NCBI RefSeq assembly: GCF_000005505.3
Contig: NC_016133.3
Span: 29,443,008-29,507,007, forward strand
Length of the DNA stretch: 64,000 nucleotides
From: Brachypodium distachyon
Lineage: Eukaryota > Streptophyta > Magnoliopsida > Poales > Poaceae
Reading direction: 5' to 3'
Every line of letters starts with the position of its first letter. The first letter of the stretch is position 1. Of this stretch, positions 11,229 to 22,659 are shown piece after piece. The notes below the pieces were generated by a model that was not told where the DNA came from, searched no databases, and saw only the letters and a list, made by a program, of their open reading frames with translations. Made by a program: the position numbers and the translations under genes.

Positions 11229-12660
11229 TTGCATGTTGTTTTTTATTTATTTCCCTGCAAGCGGCGCATGGCGCCTTAGAACTTTTTATGTTAGCTTTCC
11301 CTTACCACCGCAAGTGTTAGTTGTCAACTTGTTTTGCTCAAGCTTTAATATATCCAATGCCACTTTTATTTGCTTCTTTGTCTAAGATTAGCTTGCCGGG
11401 GAGGGGCTTTGTCCTTCTCGTGTTTTAGCCTTGCGTACCCGGGGACTCGCCAACCACGTTCTTGGCCAGACTAGGGACCCGGGACGGACCCGCGGTGCCG
11501 ACCTAGGACCAAACAGCAGCGGCTAGTCACTCCGCCTGCGGGTTAACTACCCCAGCGCACACGCCTCCGGGACGGACCCGCTAGCCATGTGTGGGGGGCG
11601 TCCTCACCCGCAAGCGTCCTTCCTACGCTCCGGCAACACAAGGACCGAGCTTACCTCAGCAAGCCAGCGTTACTAAAGGGAAAAACCAAGGACCCAAAAT
11701 GAGATACTTAGCTTCCCGTTCTCTTTGGTCTTGCAGCACCTCGTTGAGATCCGTGGAAAGGATGCTGTGGCCGTGCACCCTCCAGCGGCATGCGCGGAGG
11801 CATGCACCCCTACAGCGTCTTCACGACGCCGCTCGCCCACTGCACCGCCATTTCTGGTGTCGTTCCATAAGATATGTGGCAGGGCCGCGATGGTGGGAAC
11901 ACCCTCAACGACTAGCACAGAGGGATGCACCACCATCGCCTCTCTGCGACATCTCTTGTTTTCTTGCCCGTTGCTAGTGTTGCACTTGCCCTAGTCTCCT
12001 TAAATAGCCAAAGCACTGCCCTTGCCTCCACACGCGCGGGACCACCAGTCGCCGCGTGGAGGCACTGGCCCTGTCTCAGTTTCCTGCATCAAGTTTCGAA
12101 GTGATTGCCATATATGTACAACTTACTTGCAAGACGACGACACTCGTGACCACCCCATGAGCATCACAGTGTGCATTCACCTCATCTTTAACCTGCATGT
12201 CAGATTCTTGCAGTGCCCAAGGTGCATAGCAAAAAAAAAATCGAAATGCACGAAAACAGTATGAACTGGATAACCTCCTGCCTCCCAGCCCCCGGGCACG
12301 GAAGAGTCGACCTCAAACTTGGGTGTGAGCATCTTTCTGTTCCCATGGTGCCTTGCTGGCACGTAGCATGTCGCAGACGGGTCCGGCAACTACTAGGCCT
12401 CGTTCCGGGGCGTCCCAGCAACGAGCTTGGTTTTCGAGGTTCCGGCAGCCCCCTGCTCACAGCCAAGGATGAGGAGACAATTCGGTGCACCTCGAGCAGG
12501 AGACAGAAGTATTCATAAATAGCAAAGCACAATATTCATTGAAGCAACACTTATATCTATTCAACTTTGTGCTAGCGGATTACAATCGGGCCTTGCCCAG
12601 CTACACTAGCTTAAAGAGGCACGCTGCCGTAGCGTCACCCGTGGGTAAGGCGCCACCGTT
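11229..12660. other. Inner element, non-coding stretch between antisense ORF and pol
   Basis: Internal retroelement sequence containing the 3' region of the antisense transcript (AT-rich from 11230, TTTAATATATCC near 11343) and GC-rich DNA with no recognisable domain. Open frames here are short and not protein-like. Confidence 0.55.
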
Positions 12661-13730
12661 TCACGGGTAGAACTTGTGCAGGTGCTCAATGTTCCAACTA
12701 TTGGGCACTGGCAAGCCTTCTTCGGTTTCCAGCCGGACAGTCCCCGGTCTGGTCGCCTGCACTACCCGGAAAGGGCCTTCCCAGATTGGAGTCAACTTGT
12801 TCCCAGCCTTCTTTCCTTGTATCCGGCGCAGCACGAGGTCTCCAACCTCGAGCCCCCAGGGACGGACTCTCTTGGCGTGATAATGACGGAGTCCCTGCTG
12901 CTAGCTTACAGCTCGCACAGCAGCACGGCATCGAATCTCCTCGATGAAGGTAAGGTCATCAATCCTCTGCGTGTGTTGGCTCTTGTCGCCGTACGCGCGT
13001 ACCCGAGGTGACCCATACTTGAGCTCGAGGAGCAGCACAGCTTCGGCCACATAGACGAGGGTAAACGGAGTTTGACTCGTCGCCCGACTTGGTGTGGTCC
13101 GCAGCGACCACAGCACGGGCTGGAGTTCTTCAACACAGTGTTTCCCGTGGCCCTTGATCTTGTCAAAGGTTCTCGTTTTGAGCCCCCGCAGCACTTCTGT
13201 GTTGGCTCGCTCAACTTGCCCATTGCTCCCCGGATGAGCAACAGAGGCAAAGTGAATCTTAGTGCTCATGTCCTCGCAGTAAGCTTGGAACACCGCGCTA
13301 GTGAATTGCGTGCCGTTGTCGGTGATGATGCTATTAGGCACACCAAACCGGCACACAATGCCCTTGAAAACTTCATGGCCGCCTATGCCATGATGGCTCG
13401 GACAGGCTCCACCTCGATCCACTTCGAGAACTTGTCGATGGCCACGAGCAGGTACTCGTAGCCGCCAACTGCTCTCGGCAACTCGCCGACGATGTCCAGC
13501 CCCCAGACCACAGGGCTTGCGCTGGTTGGTTGCTCTTCTTGACGTGGAACTGGCACGCTTCACAGATCTTGACTAATTGCTCAGCATCAGCTAGTGCTGT
13601 CGGCCAGTAGAAGCCGTGCCGGAACGCTTTCCCAGCTAATGCCCTGGAGGCCACATGGTGCGAGCATGTGCTTCGATGTATATCCTCCAGCAACATGCGT
13701 CCTTCCTCCTGGGGCACACAGAGGAGCATG
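12661..13730 (-). pseudogene. Inner element integrase
   Basis: Minus-strand coding signal for the integrase. The zinc-binding N-terminal part lies at about 13730-13560 (HxxxH...CxxC pattern in broken frames, e.g. CEACQFHVKKSNQPAQAL). The catalytic core is about 13440-13080, with FGVPNSIITDNGTQFTS carrying the second catalytic Asp and the HPGSNGQVERAN block carrying the catalytic Glu. A C-terminal tail reads NSWNIEHLHKFYP before TGA at 12663-12661. Frames shift several times (for example near 12900 and 13560), so no continuous protein is possible. Integrase would join element cDNA to host DNA. Confidence 0.85.
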
Positions 13731-15131
13731 ACTCCATTAGGACGCCTCCGGTAGAGTTCCCGTCCACCAGGGTGTACATCTTAGCTTGTCGGGCTACTTG
13801 CTCCGCGGCAATGTCTTCCTCCGGGAGGGTCCCATCCTTGAGGTAGTGAATAATATCCGTCCCCCAAGGTGGTGGCTCCAGCTAGTGTATGCCTCCAATT
13901 TGGCGGCATGGTCCCCCGCAGCTGCAGGGTCACCTTGAGTTGCCGGAGGGGCTTCCCCGGCAACTGTCTTGGGGTCGATAGAGGGCTTTGATTGCATCTG
14001 GACGAACACCCCAGGAGGCACCTTGCTGCGTTCCGCTGCCCACTTGGACAGTTCATCCGCAACAAAGTTGTCCTTGCGCTTTACGTGCTCAAATCGAAGT
14101 CCTTTGAACTTGGACTCCAATTTTCGCACTTCCTCCACGTACGCTGCCATCTGGGGGCAGTCGTAGTCCTTGTTTACCTGGTTGATCATGAGTTGGGAGT
14201 CCCCGCGAACAACCAAGCGCTTGATGTCGACGGCAATTGCCGCGCGCAGCCCGACAAGTAGCCCCTCGTACTCTGCTTTATTGTTGGTGGAGTTGGCGAA
14301 GTCGAGCTGTATCACGAACTTGAGCTGGTCTCCAGTGGGCGACTCGATCGCCACTCCGGCACCGGCACCCTGCAAGCAGAAGGCACCGTCGAAGTACATG
14401 ACCCAGTACCCTTCGTCCAATCTGCCGGGAAGGCTCGCTTCCGTCTCTTCTTCCTCAATGCTTGTCGATGTCCACTCCGAGACGAAGTCAGCGAGAGTGG
14501 TATTCTTGATGCTCTTGGTGTTTGCGAAACGCACCCCGAACTCTGCCAGCTCCATCCTCCACTCGGCCACCCTCCCGGTGCCTTCACGGTTGGTGAGGGC
14601 CCTCTCCAGGCAGAACCCCGACACCACCGTGATGCTGTGCGCCTGAAAGTAATGGCGTAGCTTCCTTGAAGCGAGCAGGATCCCAAGTAGAAGCTTCTGG
14701 ACCCGTGGGTATCGTACCCGGGCATCGCGCAGCACCGTGCTAACGAAGTACACAGGATGGTCCACTAGCCGCTTGCGAGGGGCAGTCTGCATAGGCCGTC
14801 CCTCGGATCCAGGGGCAGAGGAGGTAGCCGGGGGTTCCTTCAGCTCACCGGGAGCCCCCGGCCCTTCCATCTCAGCCCCCAGGACTTGCTCTTCCCTCTC
14901 GGCAACGAGCACGGAGCTCACTACCTGGTCCGTCGCTGCCAGGTATAGCAGCAACGGCTCGCCCGGTTTGGGGGCGACGAGGACCGGCGGCGATTTCAGG
15001 TATCTCTTCAAGTCCTTGAACGCCGCTTCCGCCTCGGGAGTCCAATTGATTTGACCCTTCTTCTTCATCACCTTGAAGAAAGGTAGGGCTCCCTCGCACA
15101 GCCTTGATATGAAACGCCCAAGCGCCACAAC
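13731..15131 (-). pseudogene. Inner element RT connection and two RNase H-like domains
   Basis: Long minus-strand frame (15128-13794). The first domain is the usual gypsy RT-linked RNase H (LLLYLAATDQVVSSVLV, then VYFVSTVLRDARVRYP and KLLLGILLASRKLRHYF). The second is an RNase H of the RVT_3/archaeal-like type with its four acidic positions visible: MYFDGA (Asp), NNKAEYEG (Glu), VRGDSQLM (Asp) and NFVADELS (Asp). Two RNase H domains in one pol are a hallmark of Tat-lineage gypsy elements. The upstream TGA at 15134-15132 separates it from RT, and the frame breaks near 13870 before integrase. Confidence 0.85.
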
Positions 15132-15970
15132 TCACCCGTTGAGGCGCTGGACGTCTCTGACCTTGCGGGGTGCCTCCATCTTCTCAATTGCCTCGATCTT
15201 CTGTGGGTTGGCTTCGATTCCCCTGTGAGAGACCAAGAAGCCCAGCAAGTGCCCCGAGTCCACACCGAACGTGCACTTCTCGGGGTTAAGCTTGAGCTTG
15301 ATCCTGCGGAGGTTGTTGAACGTCTCCTGCAGGTCGCCGACGAGCGAGTCCCTACGCCGTGACTTGACGACGATATCGTCTATGTAGGCCTCGATATTCC
15401 GGCCTACCTGGGGTCCTAGACACTCGCGCAAGCCGCGCTGAAATGTCGAGTCCGCGTTCTTCAGCCGAAAGGCATGCACGTGTAACAGTAGCAGCCAACA
15501 GGGGTGATAAACGCTATTTTCTCCTCGTCTTCGACTACCATCTTAATCTGATGGTAGCCGGAGAAGGCATCTAGAAAGCACAAAAACTCACAACCTGCTG
15601 TCGAATCTACTATTTGATCGATTTGGGGTAAAGGGAAGGGGTCCTTAGGGCATGCACGATTAAGACCAGTAAAATCTACACACATGCGCGATTTATTTCT
15701 AGCCTTAGGGACTACAACAGGGTTCGCTAACCAAGTGGGGTACAACACTTCCCTGATTGCCCCGGCGTTCTTGAGCTTCTCCACTACCTCCTGGATGAAG
15801 TCTTTGCGTTCTTGTGCTTGCCGGCGAACCTTCTGCTTGATGGGCCGCGCGTCCGGCCGCACCGCCAGCCGATGCTCGATCACCTCCCTAGGGACTCCGG
15901 GAAGATCTGACGGCTCCCAAGCGAACACGTCGGAGTTCTCCCGGAGGAAGGCGACGAGGGCGCTTTCCTA
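15132..15970 (-). pseudogene. Inner element reverse transcriptase
   Basis: RT fingers and palm: HRLAVRPDARPIKQKVRRQ, then EVLYPTWLANPVVVPKA, CVDFTGLNRACPKDPFPLP and FLDAFSGYHQI, and the catalytic YIDDIVVKS box near 15370. The frame is continuous from a TAG at 15970-15968 to about 15465. It then shifts by one base at the CYCYTCMPFG motif, and TGA at 15134-15132 ends the second frame. The element cannot make an active RT. Confidence 0.9.
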
Positions 15971-17610
15971 TTTGTCGTCGAGGCTCGCACCGATGGAGAC
16001 GGTGCGTGCTCCGTTGCCGGCATGCAGGGGCACCTTCTTGACCTTGGTGCCCTCCTCCTTCAGCTTCGCGCCCTTGCTTACACGCGGGCTGGAGCTGGAG
16101 CTGCCCCCGGCATCCTATCCGGGAGCGGCTCGCGCCTTCTTCTATGCGGGTTGTTCACCGGCAAGTGGGTCCTCGCTCCCGGCAACATCATAGTCGCCTG
16201 GATCCACCACTGTGGAGGTCTTCACGACCTCGCCCACGCACCAAGCAACGTCCTTCAGGTCGCACTTGATGGAGAGTACGCAATATGTTGACGGCATCGT
16301 CATCATGCCGTAGACGCAATGGGTTGCCTCCATGAACTTGATCAGCGTTGGCCGACCAATGATCCCGTTGTATGGCAACGGGATGTGAGCCACATCGAAA
16401 ACGATGTGCTCAGTCCGGAACGCTTCCCGGGAACAGAAGGTCACCGGGAGCGTGATTCGTCCCATGGGCTGCACCACTCCAGGGTTGATCCCCCGAAACG
16501 GGTCGGTGGGCTTCATCTGCTCCAGGGGCAGCTGAAGTTTCTCCACCACCTTGGCGGACAGCGGGTTGAGGCTTGCCCTTCTGTCCCCCAATACCTTGGT
16601 CTTGATGGTGATTGGCACGTGCGACCACCTCAACGGCTGCTGCGCCTCCATGCTGGGGAGGAGGGTGCAGACCTCACGCGTAAGCCGCTTCACGGCAGCG
16701 TGAGACGTGAGAGCGTACGCGCCCCCGTGAATGCAGGCGACGTCGCTAGGCTCCTGGAAGCCGGGCTCGTCAGCGTCGGCGCTGCAGTCATCCTCGCGCT
16801 GTTCGGTGTGAGGCTTGTCGCATCCTCGGGGAGGGCGGTCCTTGCCGCTGCGGGCTTGACCGCGAACCCCCGCGGGTTCTGCTTTGTTGCCGCCGGCTGC
16901 GCCCCGGCTTGCTCCACCGCGGGGGTTGTTCGGGCAGTCCCGGGAGAGGTGCCCGATGTCCCCGTAGTTGAAGCAGGCCATGGCAGCGCATCGCTCCTCG
17001 TGGCGCTGCTCGCGCTTCTCCTTGATGGTCTGGAGAGTGCGGCAATCCTGCGCGTCGTGAGTGGCGTTGGTGTGGATGGGGCAGCGCGCGGCCGCTGCCG
17101 GCTTGCTACCCGATGCCCCCGCCGCTGACGCCTTCTTGGTGGGCCTCTCGGGAGCCCCTGGCTATACGGCAAGCACCTGCTTCCCGCCGCGTTTTCGGGA
17201 GCCTTTCTTCCCGGAGCCCTCCGGTGGGTTTGCCGCCGCTTTGGCGGCAAGCTCGGGCGCCAGGCGCCCCTCCTCGGCCGTCGCGCACTTGTGCGCGAGA
17301 GCATAGAGGTCACTTGTTGTCCGGATCCGGTGCGTGTTCAGCTTCTCACACATCTTCGGGTCGCGGACGTTGATGGTGTACGTGTTGATGATGGCAGCCG
17401 CCTCCGCCTCAGGGATGGAGTAGGAGAGGTTGGAGAACCTGTTGGTGAAGTCCCGCAAGGTCTCCTCCGGTTTCCGCACTACCGTGTGCAGTTCCGCCAT
17501 GGTTCCCGGGCGCTTGTAGCCGCCCTGGAACGCGTACACGAACTGCTCACGCAGGTCAGCCCAGGAGGCTATGGACCCGGCGGGCAGGTTGAGCCCTCCG
17601 CCCTGTTACC
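15971..17610 (-). pseudogene. Inner element gag C-terminal part, zinc knuckle and protease
   Basis: One reading frame runs from about 17610 to the RT, broken only by in-frame stops TAA 17608, TAG 17164, TAG 16144 and TAG 16117 (first base on the minus strand). It encodes the end of the capsid (SIASWADLREQFVYAFQGGY, then RKPEETLRDFTNRFSN), a basic linker, a zinc knuckle at about 16975 reading CFNYGDIGHLSRDC (the second Cys of CCHC is Tyr here), and an aspartic-protease-like domain (about 16630-16290) whose usual DGG/DTG site reads GDRRASLN. Both changes would impair function, independent of the stops. Confidence 0.82.
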
Positions 17611-17756
17611 CGGTGCCCTCGGATGTGTGGGGCGAGACTCCGTTGCACGCGACGCGATGTGGTCGTGGCATGGTTGTCACTGCGCGTCTTCAGCCTGCGA
17701 GTGGACTCGCTGGCTGGTGCGGGCGACGTTGTGGTCGCTCGCGCGGCTGGCTCCGG

Positions 17757-20267
17757 TGCTAGGCGCTGTCGGCTCGAGACATCGAAGCAAACCCGACAAA
17801 AATCAGAGCCATCCTAACCATGAAGGAGCCGACTAAAATTCATGAGCTCCAGCAGCTCACCGGTCGACTCGCGGCCCTGAGCTGAGTTATCGGTAGGCTA
17901 GGCGAGAAAGCCTTGCCTTTCTAACACCTTCTGAAAAAGAAGAAAGACGACTTCGCATGGACGCGAGAGGCCAGTGTTGCCTTCGCAGACTTGAAGCGCC
18001 TATTATCAACCTCACCGATCCTCGTTACCCCACAAGAAGATAAGCGGCTCCTATTATACATCGCAGCCACCACTCAGGTGGTCAGCACAACGATTGTAGT
18101 TGAGCGAGCCGAAGATCGCAAGACCCACGGTGTTCAGCGCCCAGTCTATTACATCAGTGAGGTCCTCTCGCCCACAAAGCAACGCTACCCACACTATCAA
18201 AAGCTTGCATATGGAGTCTTTCTAGGTGCACGAAAGCTAAGGCACTATTTCCAGCAACACATAGTTGTGGTTGTCAGCGAGGCTCCTCTCGCCAACATTT
18301 TGAACAACTCTGAAGCGACGGGACGAGTCGCCGAGTGGGGAATTGAGCTCTCAGCTCGCAACATATCCTACGAATGACGAAAGTCGATCAACTCACAAGT
18401 GCTCCCTGACTTCATTGCCGAGTGGACAGAGGCTCAGACTCCGGGCCCACCCGACATGTCAAGCTCATGGACGATGTATTTCGATGGGTCGAAGCGACAT
18501 GAAGGTGCAGGCGCGGGTGTCGTGCTTATTTCACCCAAAGGTGATAGACTCCGCTACGTGCTTCAGATGCATTTTCAAAAGCCTTCAAACAATGAAGCCG
18601 AGTACGAGGCCCTCCTGCATGGCATGCGCATGGCCAAAGCCTGTGGGACCACGATGCTCATGATATACGGCGACTCATACCTCGTCGTTCAGCAAACGAT
18701 GAAGTCGTGTGGTGCCATCTCCGATTCCATGATTGCTTATCGCGATCTCTACAACGTACTGGAAGGACAGTTCGACGGATACGAGCTGCGTCACATTGGC
18801 CGAAACAGCAATGACGAAGCAGACACTCTGGCCAACATCGGCTTGACTCGTTCCCCAATCCTGTCTGGAGTATTCCTAGAGATCATCCACCAGAGATCCA
18901 TCAAAGAAAAGAATACTTCGAGTCCCAAGAAGTCAACGCTAATCGACGGTGAGCAAAAACCTCTCGACCCCGACTCACCGGGCGACCCTGGAGTCGCAAC
19001 CGGTGAAGAAGAACCCGATGAGGTGCTCATGGTCGAACCGACGTGGATGCAACCTTTTCTTGCGTACATGATACGACAAGAGCTACCTGCAGACGTTGCA
19101 GAAGCACGTCGAATTGCTAGACGGTCTAAAGCTTTTACCGTCATCGAAGGAGAGCTCTACAAACGAAGCGTCACCGGCGTCCTGCAACGCTGCATTCCAC
19201 CCGAGGAAGGACGGGAGATTTTGATCGACATACATCAGGGCACATGCGGTCACCATGCGAGCAGTCGTGCTATCGCGGCAAAGGCTTTTCGAGCCGGCTT
19301 CTACTGGCCGACTGCGATGCAAGAAGCCACCGACATCGTCACCCAATGTGTGGCCTGTCAGATGTTCACAACTAAGCCGCACGCCCCGGCTTCCGAGCTC
19401 AAAACAATACCATTGGCTTGGCCTTTCTCTCAATGGGGACTCAACATGGTCGGGCGACTTCAACGATCAAAAGAAGGGGGTCATACCTTTCTGCTTGTCG
19501 CTATCGAAAAGTTCACCTAGTGGATCGAGGCAATGCCCATCACAAACGCCTCGGGAACGACTAACGTCGCATTCATTCGCTCCATCGTATTCTGCTTCGG
19601 AGTCCCTCACAGCATCATCACCGACTACGGGTCAAACTTCCTTTCTAACGAGTTCTAGGACTTTTGCGAACAGATGGGAATCCACCTCAATTACGGAGCA
19701 GTTCGCATCCACAGACTAACGGGCAGGTCGAAAAGGCGAACGGCCTGCTCACAGTTGGCATCAAAAAAACGACTCATGACTCCAGCCGGGGCATGGGTCG
19801 AAGAACTGCCCTCCGTACTCTAAAGCCTGCGGACAACTCCAAACGGTTGTACCAAGTTCACACCGCTTTTCATGGTACATGGAGCCAAAGCAGTGCTACC
19901 AGCCGACGTTCGTTTCAACGCTCCCAGAGTCACGGCATACTCTGGACCGGAAGTTGACATGCCAATGGAAGATGCACTCGATGCGGTCGACGAAGCTCGC
20001 GACGTCGCGCTCGCACGAGCAGGCGTCTATCAACAGAGCCTGCGTAACTACCACAGCCGATGGCTACGCACCCGCTCCTTTGCCGAAGGGGATCTCGTAC
20101 CACGACTCAAGCAAAAGAGTCATCACAAGCTCCAATCGCCTCGGGAGGGACCATACGTGGTCACCAAGGTGATTCCGGGAGGCGCTTACTATCTCAAAGA
20201 CATGAAGACTGGAGTCACATACAACAGGCCTTGGAACGTCGCACAACTGCGACGATTCTACGCTTAA
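17757..20267 (+). pseudogene. Outer element pol: RT end, two RNase H domains, integrase
   Basis: Starts abruptly at the end of RT (ARDIEANP then KIHELQQLTGRLAALS). It continues with the RT-linked RNase H (LLLYIAATTQVVSTTIVV, then VYYISEVLSPTKQRYPHYQK) and a second RNase H (MYFDGSKRHEGAGAGVV, then NNEAEYEALLHG and IYGDSYLVVQQ, with DEAD as the fourth acidic site). Integrase follows with an HHCC zinc site (HQGTCGHHASSRA, CVACQMF), ITDYGSNFLSNEF at the core, and a C-terminal segment ending LRRFYA and TAA at 20265-20267. In-frame stops at about 17882 (TGA), 18376 (TGA), 19518 (TAG) and 19657 (TAG), and frameshifts in the integrase, show it is dead. Confidence 0.88.
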
Positions 20268-21189
20268 AATCTTTTTTCAGCATTTTCCCCTACAACTTTT
20301 ATTAGCATCCTTAGGTCACAATTGTTTTTTGTTTCCCTAATGTACTCCGGTACTCAATAAAGTTTTCAATAAATCTCTACATAGAGAACTCTCATTTACT
20401 TTTTGGGCTCGTTACCTACTTGGTGGCTCCGCCCAAGCTTGCCGTAACATTTTACCACAAGCCAAACAACGCTCAATTCGTAGCTCTCATCCATTCAAAA
20501 GGACGGGCCGAAGGAATACCTGTCTTGGACGCACGCGACACTCGAGGGTCGGAGGCTGCGTCCAATCGACTCTAATACCTGTCTTGGACGCACCCGACAC
20601 TGGGGGGCTGCGTCCAATCGACCCTAATGCATGTCTTGGACGCACCCGACACTCGGGGGCTGCGTCCAATCGACCCTAATGCATGTCTTGGACGCACCCG
20701 ACACTCGGGGGCTGCGTCCAATCGACCCTAATGCATGCCTTGGACTCACCCGACACTCGAGGGCTGCGTCCAATCGACTCTAATACTTGTCTTGGACGCA
20801 CACGACACTAGAAAGAATAAAACAAAGTATTACCCGTGCGAATAAAGCTCACTTGGGTCCACGCCCGACTACTCGTAGTCGACCACGGACCCGGGGGCTA
20901 CTCCCACCGGGAGCACTGGTCGCGCACCCGGTAAACGCCATTCGCGTTCCTGCACTCTTCAGACTCAGGGGAGGATAAAGGATCTCAGCGTCACTCCCAC
21001 CGGGAGTCTTCAAGGCGAAATTCACATTCAGATTCAATTATAATAAAAAAAGCTCTTTCTACAAAAACGACCCCAGGTCAAGATACAATCTTTGAGTACA
21101 TAACTTGAGTCCGGTCACCACTGCAAACAGTCGTCACTAGACTCGGGGGCTACTCCCACCGGGAGCGCTGGTCGCGCACCCGGTAGAAT
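20268..21189 (+). other. Outer element 3' region with repeats, no gene
   Basis: Non-coding stretch between pol and the antisense ORF. Besides the 52-bp array it has two copies of a block beginning GGGGGCTACTCCCACCGGGA (about 20891 and 21146), each running on as GC(A/G)CTGGTCGCGCACCCGGTA. The start of this block resembles the sequence just before the 3' LTR. Confidence 0.65.
20521..20812 (+). repeat. 52-bp tandem repeat array, about 6 copies
   Basis: The word TGTCTTGGACGCACCCGACA starts units at 20521, 20580, 20632, 20684, 20736 and 20788. The first spacing is 59 bp and the next four are 52 bp. Each unit also carries GGGGGCTGCGTCCAATCGAC. Copies are nearly identical in the middle and diverge at the ends. 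Confidence 0.95.
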
Positions 21190-22659
21190 CTATACTACTG
21201 CCATTTGCTGAGGACTCGGCGGTCGACGTTGTCGCGCTATGAGATCTTCTTCTTTCCAGTAACGCCAACCGATGATTCTCGCCGCCTGTTCGTAAACAAC
21301 ATTGAAATGAGGTCGCAGATCGATTTCATCGCCCGGGTCACCAGGAAGTTCCGATATTCGGCTAAGATCGAGTCAAGGGTATTGGACCCACACAAACGCC
21401 AAGGCTATCTTCGCCCCCTGGACCAGCTAGCGGGACATCAGCTCCCGAAAGACATTGTCTTGCCCCAGCTTTCAGGTCAGCTTGCTCAGCTCTTGGGGCA
21501 CCTCCTCCAAGGGCCAGAATGCCTGATGAATCGCCTTCAAAATCTCTAAGTGGGAGTTGAAGAAGCTTTTGTTCTGATCTATAAGGTCTCGCAAAAGCAT
21601 CAGGTTATGACCCCTTGCTCGGTCAGACCAGAACGATGATCGGTCGATCGTCTGACGAGCGTTCAGGGCACTGTTTACCCAATCTTGCTCGACTCGCGGG
21701 TCAGCCTGCACATCTGCAAACAACTCATGTTTGTAAAGCAAAAGCCGAAAAGAAGAAGATCCAAGCAAAAAGGAGGCAGCGGCTCACATTGAAGCTGAGA
21801 ACTCAGCCCGCGAAGCTCCTCGAAGATAAACTCTTCCCGGGCGGCAGCCGCTTTCAACTTGGTCTTGGCAATCTGCAACTCGCTCACGGCTCTCCGACTC
21901 TCCATCGTCGAGTTTTTGGCCCGGGTTTCGGCTTCTTGGAGGCGTCGACGAAGGAACTCTAGTTCGCTTCCAGTCTTGTCCAGGGAAGGAACCTCCTTTG
22001 GAGCCGTTGACTCCGCGGTTTCCAAAGGGGGCATCTCAGCCGAGACCGCGGCTCTCGCGATATTCGGCTTAGGTGTCACAACCCTCTCTGTGTCTACCTC
22101 GATTGTCGAATTGTGGGCTCTTTCTGCCGCTGCAGAAGAGAAATACTCCCTTTTTCAGTCCCGGAAAGGATTCAAAGACACGAGTCTTAACTAAAAGCAA
22201 GGAGTCCGACTCATATCACTGTAAAGCAACAAGGATGTTTCTTTATGAATATTGCTCGCATTCGAGCAAGAACGATACAAAAAAAGGAAAAATACAAACA
22301 GGACAGGTGAAAGACAAAAGAAGTCTAAGCCTCAAGCGGGGCCCACCTCCTGGCTCGGCGCAGGAGTCGACCATGGTGGAGCCGCTCCTCCCTTAGATGC
22401 CATGCTCCCCAGCTGAGCCGACAGCTGGGCCGCCAGTTCTTCCCCAAGCTGGAAGTAAAGGCGTCAAAGCCACCTCCTCCCTGCTGGGTAACAAGGGAAC
22501 GCCCGAAGCCACCTTCCGCAGCACGTCTTCGCCGACGCCGTGTGCTAGCGCTAACCGAACGTCGACTGCGCACCGGAGTTGGTCTGAACCCGGCTAAACT
22601 CGTCCAGAGGATCCTTTGCCGGCATCGGTCTTAGAACTCGCGGCCTTGGTCTTGCCCAT
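21190..22659 (-). pseudogene. Antisense ORF of outer element, coiled-coil protein remnant
   Basis: Coding signal opposite to the outer element's own pol, from ATG at 22659-22657 (MGKTKAASSKTDAGK) to TAG at 21192-21190. The middle (22079-21675) is a strongly heptad-like charged segment (LEFLRRRLQEAETRAKN, then VSELQIAKTKLKAAA). The C-terminal part reads FWSDRARGHNLMLLRDLIDQ, then further on RPHFNVVYEQAARIIGWRYW. Stops and frameshifts break it into at least four pieces. It corresponds in position and orientation to the antisense ORF of the inner element, but I see no PF04195-like domain here. No function is known. Confidence 0.65.

Larger units (their letters stand above)
7946..17756 (-). mobile_element. 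Inner Tat-like gypsy element, minus strand, lacking both LTRs
   Basis: Second retrotransposon in the opposite orientation, lying between the outer gag (up to about 7945) and the outer pol (from about 17757). Read on the minus strand: partial gag with zinc knuckle and protease (17610 to 16142), RT (about 15970-15132), two RNase H-like domains (about 15131-13800), integrase (about 13730-12661), then a region carrying a plus-strand (antisense) ORF (8022-11228). No LTR is seen at either end, so both termini and the 5' half of gag have been deleted together with part of the host element. Junctions are approximate; about 17610-17756 is unassigned. Confidence 0.85.

Noticed and set aside
13072..17836. 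Several plus-strand open frames of 100-270 codons across the inner pol
   Set aside because: All are opposite the well-supported minus-strand gag-pol; no independent domain.
20521..20812. Regular short repeats considered as a CRISPR array
   Set aside because: Units abut one another with no unique spacers, the DNA is plant nuclear, and the array lies inside a retrotransposon.
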